DNA of 64,000 bases from Treponema sp. Marseille-Q3903. Its GTDB lineage: Bacteria > Spirochaetota > Spirochaetia > Treponematales > Treponemataceae. Location of the stretch: NCBI RefSeq assembly GCF_014334335.1, contig NZ_JACSEU010000001.1, positions 1,612,001 through 1,676,000 of the forward strand, read 5' to 3'. Of the stretch, positions 1-9,022 are shown piece by piece. The notes beneath the pieces are model-generated. The model saw only the letters and a program-made list of their open reading frames with translations, had not been told where the DNA came from and searched no databases. Positions within the stretch are counted from its first letter, which is position 1; each line of letters starts with the position of its first letter. Position numbers and translations under genes: made by a program.

Positions 1-870
1 ATGGCGGATGTAAGTATATTGTTTTTTTGCGTACTTGCAGCTGTGATGCTTTATGCTCTCTTTTATTTTTTCAATTGATTCAAAATCACATGCGGCAGGG
101 ATATCTCCATTTTCAAACCATTCGCTGTAACCAATTGCTTTCATTCCAGGAGAGTCTTTTTTATATCCTTTTGCAACAAGTGAACGAACTTCTTTTTCAA
201 GCCCCTGTTCAAACATAACATCTACTCGTTTTTTGATTCTTTGGTACAAAACATCACGGTTTGGCTCAATCACTAAAAATAAAAAATTGTATTTATCGCG
301 AAGTTTTTGTTCGCGTTTGTAACTTGTCCTGTTCTTTCCTGAAAGATAATATACTTCGAGCGCTCGACAAATTCTGTAAGCGTCTTTTACGTGAATCTGA
401 GCAGCACTTTCAGGGTCAATAGTTTTTAATTCGTCATAAAGCTTTTGATTTCCTTCTTTTTCAATTCTGTCTTTGAGCTTTTTACGAAGGATTTCATCGC
501 TTACTGGGGTTTGTGCAACGCCGTACAAAAAGTTACGAATATAAAATCCAGTTCCGCCGCAAACTACAGGAATTTTCCCACGTCTGTAGATATCTACGCA
601 AAGTTTATCCGCATCATCTACAAAAAGAGAAACATTGTATTGCATGTCTGGAGATAAAATATCTATAAGATGATGAGGAATTTCACGGCAAAAATCGGCA
701 TCAGGTTTTGCGGTTCCGATATTCATGTCTTTGTAAACAGCCTGAGAATCAGCACTGATGATTTCTGCATTTAAAATAAAATGACTGCCTGATTTAGAAA
801 ACAATTCTTTAGTCAAGGCAGTCTTTCCGGACGCAGTCGGCGCAAAAATCACAATAACCGGAATTTTCAC
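1..870 (-). CDS. miaA: tRNA dimethylallyltransferase MiaA (3' end cut by window edge)
   Basis: Transfers a dimethylallyl group to the N6 of A37 in tRNAs that read UNN codons. The reverse-strand reading begins at a GTG (870-868) and gives a P-loop APTASGKT near the N-terminus, then the family motif ADSQAVYKDMNIGTAKP, and ends at the window edge in YAKKQYTYIRH, the usual C-terminal MiaA motif, so only a few residues are missing. An upstream ATG overlaps this GTG out of frame and meets a stop at once, so GTG is the likely start. It lies 4 bases after rpoZ and is probably translationally coupled to it, sharing the promoter at 1100-1128. Confidence 0.93.
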   Translation of the reverse strand, partial: MKIPVIVIFAPTASGKTALTKELFSKSGSHFILNAEIISADSQAVYKDMNIGTAKPDADFCREIPHHLIDILSPDMQYNVSLFVDDADKLCVDIYRRGKIPVVCGGTGFYIRNFLYGVAQTPVSDEILRKKLKDRIEKEGNQKLYDELKTIDPESAAQIHVKDAYRICRALEVYYLSGKNRTSYKREQKLRDKYNFLFLVIEPNRDVLYQRIKKRVDVMFEQGLEKEVRSLVAKGYKKDSPGMKAIGYSEWFENGDIPAACDFESIEKIKESIKHHSCKYAKKQYTYIRH

Positions 871-874
871 ATCG

Positions 875-1072
875 TTAGTCTTTTTGTTCAATGCGATAAG
901 TTACTTTTTTTGTAAAAAGTTGTCTTGCAGCGATACAGACAACTTTATCGTGGTTTGCAGCAATTTCAGGATCTTGAACTTTAGCCATCTGATATGCGCG
1001 AATGCTTGCCGCAACTGTAATTTCATAAATATTATCGTTGAATTCAACTAATTGTTCCAAAGGAAATACCAT
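875..1072 (-). CDS. rpoZ: RNA polymerase omega subunit (spirochaetal form)
   Basis: A 65-residue protein with the layout of omega: a short N-terminal segment with PLEQLVEFNDNIYEIT, then a helix AASIRAYQMA, and the segment VVCIAARQLFTKKVTYRI that matches the conserved region of omega (alanine-rich helix, RA pair, later AARQ). Omega promotes assembly of the beta' subunit of RNA polymerase. It is shorter than the E. coli protein (91 residues) but near the size of other spirochaetal versions. It has an AGAGG ribosome site and sits first in an operon with miaA, a linkage I recall from other treponemes. The family is short and divergent, so this rests on pattern and context. Confidence 0.72.
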   Translation of the reverse strand: MVFPLEQLVEFNDNIYEITVAASIRAYQMAKVQDPEIAANHDKVVCIAARQLFTKKVTYRIEQKD

Positions 1073-1099
1073 ATAATATACCTCTACCTTAATTGCTTC

Positions 1100-1128
1100 A
1101 TCTTAACGACAAGGATAAATAGTGTCAA
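1100..1128 (-). promoter_or_regulatory. sigma-70-type promoter of rpoZ-miaA
   Basis: On the minus strand TTGACA (1128-1123) is followed by a 17-base spacer and TAAGAT (1105-1100). The predicted start of transcription lies about 20 bases upstream of the rpoZ ATG, leaving room for its ribosome site. Confidence 0.75.
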
Positions 1129-1196
1129 TTATCATGTTCTGTCCGGTACATTCTGCCATTCCACACTCAATCTGCAATCGTCGACTCGGCTTACAA

Positions 1197-2387
1197 TCAG
1201 AGTGAAGTGTAAACTATATCTTTTACCTTGCGTGCAGTTGCAGTAAGTCCGCTATCAGGTCTCTGCATTGTCAAAACAAGGCAAAGTTTATTTTTAAGGT
1301 CGATTGATACAAAAGCGCCAAGCCATCCGTCCCAACCGAATTCGCCGAATTCTGTGATTGTCTTACATTTTCCGGGTTCAAAGGCGATGCGCATAAAATT
1401 GCAGTAAGTGTATCCGCTCAAATGTTCCATCTTTTGATTAAATTTTTGCTGGATGTCATCTCTAAGCCTTGCAGACGCAATATACTCAACAGTCTGTTTT
1501 TTAAGAATCCTGCGTCCGTTAAATTCGCCGCCATCAGCGAGCATGCAGGCAAACTTCATATAGTCGTCGATTGTGGAACAGAGTCCGGCACCGCCGCTTT
1601 CAAATGAAGGTTTATGATCCATCCTATATTGAATGCCCAAATTGCATGAAGAAAAATGTTCAAGCGTCTTTGCCCAATATGCTTTTGCGAGACGATGTTG
1701 TTTTTCATTAGGAACGTAAAACGATGTATCATTCATTCCAAGCGGTTCAAAAATTCGCTTTTGCAGAAATTTGCTCAACTTCATTCCGCTGATTTTTTCT
1801 ATCACAGCTCCCATGATATCTGCAGAAAATCCATAATTAAAATTTGTACCTGGCTCAAAACTGACTGGAATCTTTGAGAGGCGACTGGCAACTTGCTGAG
1901 TTGTTATTTTGAATAAGCCTTCGCTATCTTTGTTTAATTCTGCAATCAAATCCGATGTGAGGTGTTCCCCGAGCGTGCAATCTTTATTCCAAGCCCCATA
2001 AGTATAACCGCTAGTCATATTCATCAAATCCTGAATCAAGATGTTGCGGCATGCCATGCGAGCTTTTCCGTCACGCCCTTTGTCTGTACAAACATGAAGA
2101 TTTTCAAATTCAGGAAGATAATATGAAAGTTCTTCTCCAAGGTCTAATTTACCTTCTTCAAGCAAGCTCAAAGCAGCGACGCTTACAATAGGTTTTGTCA
2201 TCGAATAAAGGCGGACAATTGTATCTCTTGCGTATTTTTTACCGTTTTCGATATCTGCCATACCTGATTCAAAGTACCCTTGCTCAAATCCATCTTTGTA
2301 GACAAGAGCGTTTACTCCTGCAAGGCGCTTTTCTCTTACAGAATTATCTAGAACATTCTGTATATTTTTCAAGTTGTTGTAATTCAT
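1197..2387 (-). CDS. Beta-lactamase-fold serine hydrolase (class C / EstB-like)
   Basis: A 396-residue member of the serine beta-lactamase-like family (Pfam Beta-lactamase, COG1680). The nucleophile motif SMTK is at residues 62-65, with the expected following alpha helix. The second motif appears in NFNYGFSADIMG: the tyrosine is kept but the Asn of Tyr-x-Asn is not, which is typical of EstB-type esterases rather than true AmpC enzymes. A glycine-rich GWDGWLGAF segment near the C-terminus fills the third-motif position. There is no signal peptide, so it should be cytoplasmic. Esterase or peptidase activity is more likely than antibiotic resistance; the substrate cannot be read. A TATAAT (2400-2395) lies 7 bases before the ATG. 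Confidence 0.85.
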   Translation of the reverse strand: MNYNNLKNIQNVLDNSVREKRLAGVNALVYKDGFEQGYFESGMADIENGKKYARDTIVRLYSMTKPIVSVAALSLLEEGKLDLGEELSYYLPEFENLHVCTDKGRDGKARMACRNILIQDLMNMTSGYTYGAWNKDCTLGEHLTSDLIAELNKDSEGLFKITTQQVASRLSKIPVSFEPGTNFNYGFSADIMGAVIEKISGMKLSKFLQKRIFEPLGMNDTSFYVPNEKQHRLAKAYWAKTLEHFSSCNLGIQYRMDHKPSFESGGAGLCSTIDDYMKFACMLADGGEFNGRRILKKQTVEYIASARLRDDIQQKFNQKMEHLSGYTYCNFMRIAFEPGKCKTITEFGEFGWDGWLGAFVSIDLKNKLCLVLTMQRPDSGLTATARKVKDIVYTSL

Positions 2388-2417
2388 ATAACTGATTATA
2401 AACTCTTATCTTCGATT

Positions 2418-2446
2418 TTGCCATTTGATGTTTTCTGATATATATT
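2418..2446 (+). promoter_or_regulatory. Promoter of addB, placed for a leaderless transcript
   Basis: TTGCCA (2418-2423), a 17-base spacer and TATATT (2441-2446). The ATG of the helicase-nuclease gene starts at 2453, exactly six bases after the -10, where transcription itself should begin. No Shine-Dalgarno precedes the ATG. Confidence 0.65.
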
Positions 2447-2452
2447 AATTGT

Positions 2453-5400
2453 ATGAAAAGTGTTTCTTTACCTTCGAATCAAATTGGACAAATCATCTCT
2501 AAAAATATATCTGATTTGGACACGGTTTTTGTTTTTCCAACCGACACTGTCCTAAACAGCTGGATTGACTGGGCACTCACAAACATAGAAAAAACAGGAG
2601 TTGAAGCGATTTCGCTGGAGCAGTTTATTGCATGGGATAATTTTAAGAGCATCTATTTGAAAGCAGAACGAAATAATTTTACGGCAATTCCGTCTATTTT
2701 GCGAAAGATGTTTGCGTATGACATTATCGCGCGCAATGCAGAAAAACCGCAAAACGAACGCCTTCGGTCAGTTATAAACAGTGAAGATAAATATGCTGAA
2801 AATGCGGACTCTTTTGCCGGTTGGCTCTGCAAAAATCTTCCGGCACTGGACTTTTGGAATAAAAGGCTTATATCAAATAAAATTGATTACGGTGAACTTG
2901 ATTTTGAAGATAAAGATTATCTGTATATCTACGAAGAGTATAAAAAGTTTTTACATGACAACAACATGTTCGAACCTTCTTGGATTGAAGATGTTAAGCT
3001 CTCAGACAAATCTAAAAAGTTTTTATTGTTTTACCCGGAACTTTTGGAAGATATTCAAGATTATAAAGATATTTTCAGCGACTGCGATAACATAACTTTG
3101 TACACTTTGCCGAAAGATATTCCTTCTCCGCTTTCTTACGAATATCCGGACTCAAGAAAAGAACTGCGCCACACAATTCTTCGTATAATAGACATAGCGC
3201 AGTCTGGAAAAGCCGACTGGTCTGAAATTGCGCTCAACATTCCTGATTTAGAAACTTACCGTCCATATATCGAGCGAGAATTTTCTATTTATGAAGTTCC
3301 TTATGTTATAAAAGCAGGTTCTCCGCTTACAAAAAACTGTGCCGGACGCATTTTCAGAGAAATATACAATTGCTTTTCGGAAAATTTCACATTCGACAGT
3401 GTGAGGACACTTTTGCTAGACCATTGCGTCCCGTGGAAAGAAGAATATCAGTCGCTTAGAGAAAACTTGATCCGTGAAGGAAAAAACATGCGGTGTATAT
3501 GTTCTCCTGAGGAAAAAGATATCTGGCATGTCGCTTTCGGTTCAAAGATAGCAAGGCTCGAAATCGCATTAAAAAATGAAAATGATAATCAACTAAAAAA
3601 TCAGTTACAGACCGAAATTGAATATTATAAAAACATGCAGAATTTTTACGGGCACATAAAAGCTTCCGTAGAGAGTTTTTTTGATTCAAAGGCAAACACA
3701 TTTGAAAATATTCTTCGCGCATGGATGAGTTTTAAAACTCAATTTCTAAAATCTGACGAGGAGTTTTCAGATGAATCAAACAACATATTGAGCCGGTGCA
3801 TAAAAGAACTTGAAGAAATCATTGAAATTGAAAAAAAATATAACGCCTGCAATCTAAAAATTTCTTCTCCGTTTAATTTTTATCTTGAGCTTCTTGATGA
3901 AAAAACTTATACACCTCAAACAAAAAAAACAGGTGTGAACATTTTTAAATATAAACTTACAGCCGCCGCTTATTTTAAGTATCAGTTTGTGATAGATGCT
4001 TCTCAAAAAAATCTTGAAGTTCCATACAAACGCCTTACATTTCTAAATTCTACAAAACGAAAAAAACTAAAGCTGACAGACGATGATAAAATTTTATCGG
4101 CAGACGAATCATTTATAAAACTATACGCAAAAGACACACAAACTTGTGACAGAAATTTTGTTCACTTTTCATCAGCGACTGAAACTTTTTCAGGATTCTC
4201 TATTCCACACAGCGCGCTCTCATCTGTAAATCTCAGCAAAACAGATATTTCAAAGATAAAAGATTTGGCAAACCTCGACGAAAACGATTATGTTTTAGAA
4301 GAATACGACATTATTTCATCTGATAAAGAACGAAAAATAAAACTTACAGAAGGTCAAAAAAGAAGTTTTCAAAGCTGGATAGATGCCCAAAAAGATTCAG
4401 ACACTGAGACGGAGACGGCACAAACTGCCAGTTATGCAGATATCGAAAAATGTTCTGAAAAACTCAAACAGCTTATAAAACTAAGACACGACAAAGACAC
4501 AGGACTTTTGAGGGTTTCTGCACGCGGCGACCTTGAGCAATTTTTCCCTTGTCCACGACATTGGCTTTTCAAGTCTGTTTTAAAATTGCGTGAAGATACT
4601 TTAGACACAAACCTTATGCAAAATTATGATATCGGAAATCTCAATCACACGATTATGGAAATGTTCATGAAAAAATATGAAAAAAAACAACTTCCTTTTT
4701 TTTGTGAAAGCGATTCAAAATTCTATGAAATTCCGACAGTTGAAGATTCCAACACCATAAACGCCCAGCCAGTTGACTGCACGACCGAAATCAAAAATCT
4801 TATTTATCACGAGATCACCCCGAAAGCTATAAAAGCAAAATCAGATTTTAGAGACAGCCCTCTCGCAATCATAACGCTTGAATCGCAAAAAGACAGCATA
4901 AGTTCTGTTATAGAAAATTTTCTTTGTAAACTTCTTTTGCCAACTCCAAAAGGCATTGGAAACTGCACCGTAAAAGCTGTCGAAGATTCCTTTTATGCAA
5001 ATAAAAATGATTTTATATATTACGGAAAAATCGACTGCGTTCTTCAGTCACCTGAAAAAAAGTTTGTGATAATTGACTACAAAAATACAGCTGCTTCAAT
5101 ACCTACAAAAAAAAGTCTTTTACCCGATGAAAATGGAATACTAAATGATTTTCAGATGCCGCTGTATTATCAATTGATAACCGATGATAACAAAAACGAA
5201 GTCGAAGCGTGTATTTTTTATGCAATAAAAACAGGAGATTCTCGTGCAATGGAATCATATCCGACAGAAACGCTAGACCAATACGCACAGACATTTGTCA
5301 AAAAAGTAAAAACCGAAGATTTAATTCCTCTTCATTCGGGTATTTTACAGGACAGGCTAAACGTAAAACCTTATGAAAACTGCATAAAATGTTCATACAA

Positions 5401-5485
5401 CACAATCTGCCGGACAACTTTTACAACCGGCAAAAAAGACATAAAGAAAAGCACCGGAAATATCGACTCGGGAGATGTAAAATGA
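2453..5485 (+). CDS. addB: AddB-like ATP-dependent nuclease subunit
   Basis: A 1010-residue AddB/RexB-type partner of the AddA helicase, forming the RecBCD-like complex that resects double-strand ends for recombination. The C-terminal third holds a PD-(D/E)XK nuclease domain with VIIDYKNT as the catalytic strand. An iron-sulfur site is visible: one Cys in FFPCPRHW before the nuclease, then CIKCSYNTIC near the C-terminus (Cys-x2-Cys-x5-Cys), the usual AddB arrangement. The N-terminal helicase-like part has no Walker A motif, so ATP-driven movement must come from AddA. It overlaps addA by four bases (ATGA). Overall similarity to AddB is low, so the label rests on the Cys/nuclease pattern and the neighbour. 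Confidence 0.85.
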   Translation: MKSVSLPSNQIGQIISKNISDLDTVFVFPTDTVLNSWIDWALTNIEKTGVEAISLEQFIAWDNFKSIYLKAERNNFTAIPSILRKMFAYDIIARNAEKPQNERLRSVINSEDKYAENADSFAGWLCKNLPALDFWNKRLISNKIDYGELDFEDKDYLYIYEEYKKFLHDNNMFEPSWIEDVKLSDKSKKFLLFYPELLEDIQDYKDIFSDCDNITLYTLPKDIPSPLSYEYPDSRKELRHTILRIIDIAQSGKADWSEIALNIPDLETYRPYIEREFSIYEVPYVIKAGSPLTKNCAGRIFREIYNCFSENFTFDSVRTLLLDHCVPWKEEYQSLRENLIREGKNMRCICSPEEKDIWHVAFGSKIARLEIALKNENDNQLKNQLQTEIEYYKNMQNFYGHIKASVESFFDSKANTFENILRAWMSFKTQFLKSDEEFSDESNNILSRCIKELEEIIEIEKKYNACNLKISSPFNFYLELLDEKTYTPQTKKTGVNIFKYKLTAAAYFKYQFVIDASQKNLEVPYKRLTFLNSTKRKKLKLTDDDKILSADESFIKLYAKDTQTCDRNFVHFSSATETFSGFSIPHSALSSVNLSKTDISKIKDLANLDENDYVLEEYDIISSDKERKIKLTEGQKRSFQSWIDAQKDSDTETETAQTASYADIEKCSEKLKQLIKLRHDKDTGLLRVSARGDLEQFFPCPRHWLFKSVLKLREDTLDTNLMQNYDIGNLNHTIMEMFMKKYEKKQLPFFCESDSKFYEIPTVEDSNTINAQPVDCTTEIKNLIYHEITPKAIKAKSDFRDSPLAIITLESQKDSISSVIENFLCKLLLPTPKGIGNCTVKAVEDSFYANKNDFIYYGKIDCVLQSPEKKFVIIDYKNTAASIPTKKSLLPDENGILNDFQMPLYYQLITDDNKNEVEACIFYAIKTGDSRAMESYPTETLDQYAQTFVKKVKTEDLIPLHSGILQDRLNVKPYENCIKCSYNTICRTTFTTGKKDIKKSTGNIDSGDVK

Positions 5486-8400
5486 ATGATGATTTTTTAA
5501 ACTTACTTGACCGAAAACTCGACGATAACCAGATTGCAGCGCTCCGCACAACTAAAAATGCTGTGATTGCAGCCGGAGCAGGTTCCGGAAAAACTCAAGT
5601 GCTTGCATCAAGGTTTGCGTGGCTTATAATCACAGGACAGGCAAAAGCAGACCAGATTTTGACTCTTACGTTTACAAATAAAGCCGCTGCCGAAATGTAC
5701 CAAAGGATTTATCACACTATTAAAAAATTTGCAGAACACGAAGTGTGTGAAATTCTTTCGGAACATCAAAAAAAACTCGCTCAGGACGCACTCAAAGATT
5801 TTTCATCAGCACATATTCAAACTCTTGACTCGTACTGCACATCAATAGTCCGTCAATGCGCAAATCGTTATGGAATAAAACCGGATTTTTCAATCGGAAC
5901 AGGAGATGGACAGCGAAGCGTAAAAAACAGCGCTTTTAAATTCATCCTTCAAAATCTCAGCAACAAAGCGGTGGTGACTTTTGCTTCACCCGGAAAAATT
6001 CAAGATTTTGCAGAAAACACTTTTGCATCTATCATACTTGATTTTACAAGCCTTGCGACAGAGCCGTGCTATTTTGTAAGAAAGTTTGAAGTTCAAAAAC
6101 AAGAGATTGTCGAAGCATGGAACAAAATCATAAAAGGAAAGGAAAACGGCTCAATTTATTCATTTATTGACACGATAAAAGAAAATCTTGCGGCTTCAGA
6201 TAAAAAAAATGATGAGGCAAAAGCCTTGTATGTAAAATCAATTGAAAAAATAATTGAAGAAGCAGAAGAGATTGTCTGCGATAAAGACATCACAAAAGAT
6301 GACATTGAATCTTCATCATTAGAAAAAAGATTAGATTTTCTCAAAACATTGTTTGACGATATTTTGTCAGCGACTAAGATGACTGGAAAAATAATCGATG
6401 TAAGCACAGTCGTCACAAAGCTAAAAAATGAGATTCCGACTTACAAATCAATAATCTCATTTGTAAATCAGTACGATGCGCTCTTGGCATTCAACAAACT
6501 TCTCGACGATTTTCTTGAGCAAACAAACAGAGCAAAAAGGATTTCGGGAAATCTTTCATTTAAAGACGTAACAGACCTCGCACTAAAAATTCTGCTTGAA
6601 AACGAAGATATACGCAATCAGGAAAAGTCTGCATACAAAAAAATAATGATAGATGAATTCCAAGACAACAACGGAAAAAACAGAGACCTCCTTTATGTTC
6701 TTGCATTAAAAAACGGCGAATTTGAGCAAAACGGAAAATGCATAATAGATGTTCCCGAAAATACGACTCTTCACGACTTATTAAAAGACAGCCGCGAAGA
6801 AGAAAAATTATTTTTCGTTGGTGATGAAAAGCAGTCGATATATAAATTCCGCGGAGCAGATGTCTCTGTATTCAACGAACTTACAAAAGACGATGAAAAT
6901 GAAATTGTTTCAATGACATACAATTACCGCTCCGACGCTGTGCTCGTAAAATCATTCAACACGATTTTTAAAAATGGAAATTTCATATTTGAAAACTATG
7001 CAGAGACACATTCTAAAATTGATTACGAAGCTTATTACGAAAAAAACGCCGCAAAAAATGGAAAATCTCTTCCTGAGATAACTGCCCAAAATGTCCCTGT
7101 TCACACATGTATTTTTGATTCTGATACGGAAACAGACGTCGCTTCAAAAGATCAAATCGCATATTTTATAGCAAAAAAAATCGCTGAAATTGCAGGAGAA
7201 AAGAAAAACTGGAGCGATTTTGCAATCCTCGATAAGTCTCGCACAGATCGTGCAATAATCACAAAATACCTCGACATGTTTAAAATTCCATACGAAGTCG
7301 ACATGTTCAAAAATATTTTTTCTGACGGAGTTGTAAATGATTTTTACAATTTTATGAGAATCTGCGTCTATCCGTCCGATATGAAATCGTTTGCATCATA
7401 TTTTTGTTCACCTTTTTGTGGACTTACAGAGAATTCTGCACAGACAATTCTTTCTTACATGAATGACCTTGATTTTGATATCACAGATTTTGAAAAACTT
7501 AAACTTCTTGAAAAAGAACTTTCCAAATCGGAATTTATAAAACTTGAGTCTGCCATAAACTTTTACAAAGAGAACAAACCGCTCGCCCTTCAGCAAAAAA
7601 TCACTACGACGGTTTCTTATCTCTGGAACGAAAAAGGTTATAAATATGAGACTATGCTAAGCGAAAAACATAGATTATGTGCGGGGCATTTTGATTTTCT
7701 TTTTGAGCTTTCACGACAGGCAGATGAAAACGGGAAAAACATTTCATGGTTTATTGACCAGCTTGACAACTTAAAAAACACTTTTGGTTCAGATGATTCG
7801 GATTTGGATGCAGGCGACATTTCTTACCCTTACGAACACGAGCAGGCAGTTCATCTGATGACGATTCACAAAAGCAAAGGGCTTGAATTTGATCACGTAT
7901 TCGTTTATGGATGCGTCAACGTTAAGCTGAAAAAAGAAAATTCCGATTGTTTTTTTGATGAAAAAGCCGGCGTTTCTATAAAACCTGAAAACGGAAATGG
8001 AAACTGGTTTTTTATCAGGCAAAAAGATTTAGCAGTAAAAAAAGAGATTGCGGAGTTTCGCAGATTGATTTACGTCGCAATCACACGTGCAAAAAAAGAT
8101 ATCTATATTGTCGGAAGCTCAAAACTAGATGTTAAATCAAAAGCAAAATGCAAGCTCATTGAAGATTTAATTCTTGGATATTATCAGCCTGATAAAGAAT
8201 ACGATTTTAATCATGAAGCCGGCTTTGACTTTTATAAAATCCCTCCTGTTGAATACAAAACCCTTGTGCACACAAGAGAAAAATCGACAGATGAACTGAG
8301 AAAATCGATAATCGCAACAAAAAAAGACAAATATGCGTCATCCGATACAATTAAATACGTCTCAAACAATATTGCACGAAAAACCCCGAGTTCACTTGAA

Positions 8401-8958
8401 CCGGAATTTGTAGAAAGCAAGATGGCAGACGCAGATTCAGGCGAAAAATACGATTCGGCTTCAGATGTGTTAAAAAAATCTGTCTTTACAGCAGCTGATT
8501 TTGGTACACTTGCCCACTCATATCTGGAGATGCAGGCAAAGGGAATAAAAGCAGAAGACTATGAACCCGACTCAAAACTTTTAAAAAATCTTTCAGAATC
8601 GCAAGTCGAAAAAGCAAAAGCTGACTGCATAAGATTTTGTCATGAATTTGAGCAATGCGAGCTCGGGCTTAAGGTTGAAAATGCAAAAAAGAAAAAATTG
8701 TTTATCCGTGCGGAATGGGCTTTTAGAATGTTTTACAAAGATGCAATTTTTACAGGCTCAATCGACTTGATTTTTGAAAACGACGACAATTCTTATACTA
8801 TTGTCGACTACAAATCAGACAATCAGATAGATGAATCAAAATATGAAGAACAACAAAAAGCATATCGCTACGCAGCATCAAAAATCTTAAAAACAGATGA
8901 GGCAAAAATAAGTAATTATCTGTATTTCCTCAAACATAAGAAAATTGTAAAATTATAA
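5482..8958 (+). CDS. addA: AddA-like helicase-nuclease (UvrD/RecB family)
   Basis: A 1158-residue superfamily 1A helicase with a C-terminal nuclease domain. The ATG at 5482 is chosen because GGGAG stands 7 bases before it and it overlaps the addB stop; a longer upstream reading would run deep into addB. Motifs in order: Walker A AGAGSGKT (residues 31-38), DEFQD (Walker B), VGDEKQSIYKFRGAD (motif III), YRS (motif IV), TIHKSKGLEFDHVF (motif V), RRLIYVAITRAKK (motif VI), then GSIDLIF...YTIVDYKSD as the nuclease core. With addB it gives the end-resection machine for double-strand break repair; recO and recJ lie about 5-7 kb downstream. Confidence 0.93.
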   Translation: MNDDFLNLLDRKLDDNQIAALRTTKNAVIAAGAGSGKTQVLASRFAWLIITGQAKADQILTLTFTNKAAAEMYQRIYHTIKKFAEHEVCEILSEHQKKLAQDALKDFSSAHIQTLDSYCTSIVRQCANRYGIKPDFSIGTGDGQRSVKNSAFKFILQNLSNKAVVTFASPGKIQDFAENTFASIILDFTSLATEPCYFVRKFEVQKQEIVEAWNKIIKGKENGSIYSFIDTIKENLAASDKKNDEAKALYVKSIEKIIEEAEEIVCDKDITKDDIESSSLEKRLDFLKTLFDDILSATKMTGKIIDVSTVVTKLKNEIPTYKSIISFVNQYDALLAFNKLLDDFLEQTNRAKRISGNLSFKDVTDLALKILLENEDIRNQEKSAYKKIMIDEFQDNNGKNRDLLYVLALKNGEFEQNGKCIIDVPENTTLHDLLKDSREEEKLFFVGDEKQSIYKFRGADVSVFNELTKDDENEIVSMTYNYRSDAVLVKSFNTIFKNGNFIFENYAETHSKIDYEAYYEKNAAKNGKSLPEITAQNVPVHTCIFDSDTETDVASKDQIAYFIAKKIAEIAGEKKNWSDFAILDKSRTDRAIITKYLDMFKIPYEVDMFKNIFSDGVVNDFYNFMRICVYPSDMKSFASYFCSPFCGLTENSAQTILSYMNDLDFDITDFEKLKLLEKELSKSEFIKLESAINFYKENKPLALQQKITTTVSYLWNEKGYKYETMLSEKHRLCAGHFDFLFELSRQADENGKNISWFIDQLDNLKNTFGSDDSDLDAGDISYPYEHEQAVHLMTIHKSKGLEFDHVFVYGCVNVKLKKENSDCFFDEKAGVSIKPENGNGNWFFIRQKDLAVKKEIAEFRRLIYVAITRAKKDIYIVGSSKLDVKSKAKCKLIEDLILGYYQPDKEYDFNHEAGFDFYKIPPVEYKTLVHTREKSTDELRKSIIATKKDKYASSDTIKYVSNNIARKTPSSLEPEFVESKMADADSGEKYDSASDVLKKSVFTAADFGTLAHSYLEMQAKGIKAEDYEPDSKLLKNLSESQVEKAKADCIRFCHEFEQCELGLKVENAKKKKLFIRAEWAFRMFYKDAIFTGSIDLIFENDDNSYTIVDYKSDNQIDESKYEEQQKAYRYAASKILKTDEAKISNYLYFLKHKKIVKL

Positions 8959-9022
8959 AAAGGCGACTATAATATTTTGAATATGTTTTAGTAAAATGAT
9001 TTGAAAATCTAAGGGAAATGCC

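Noticed and set aside
1197-2387. Antibiotic-resistance beta-lactamase
   Set aside because: No signal peptide and the Tyr-x-Asn motif is not kept; esterase-like serine hydrolase is the safer call.
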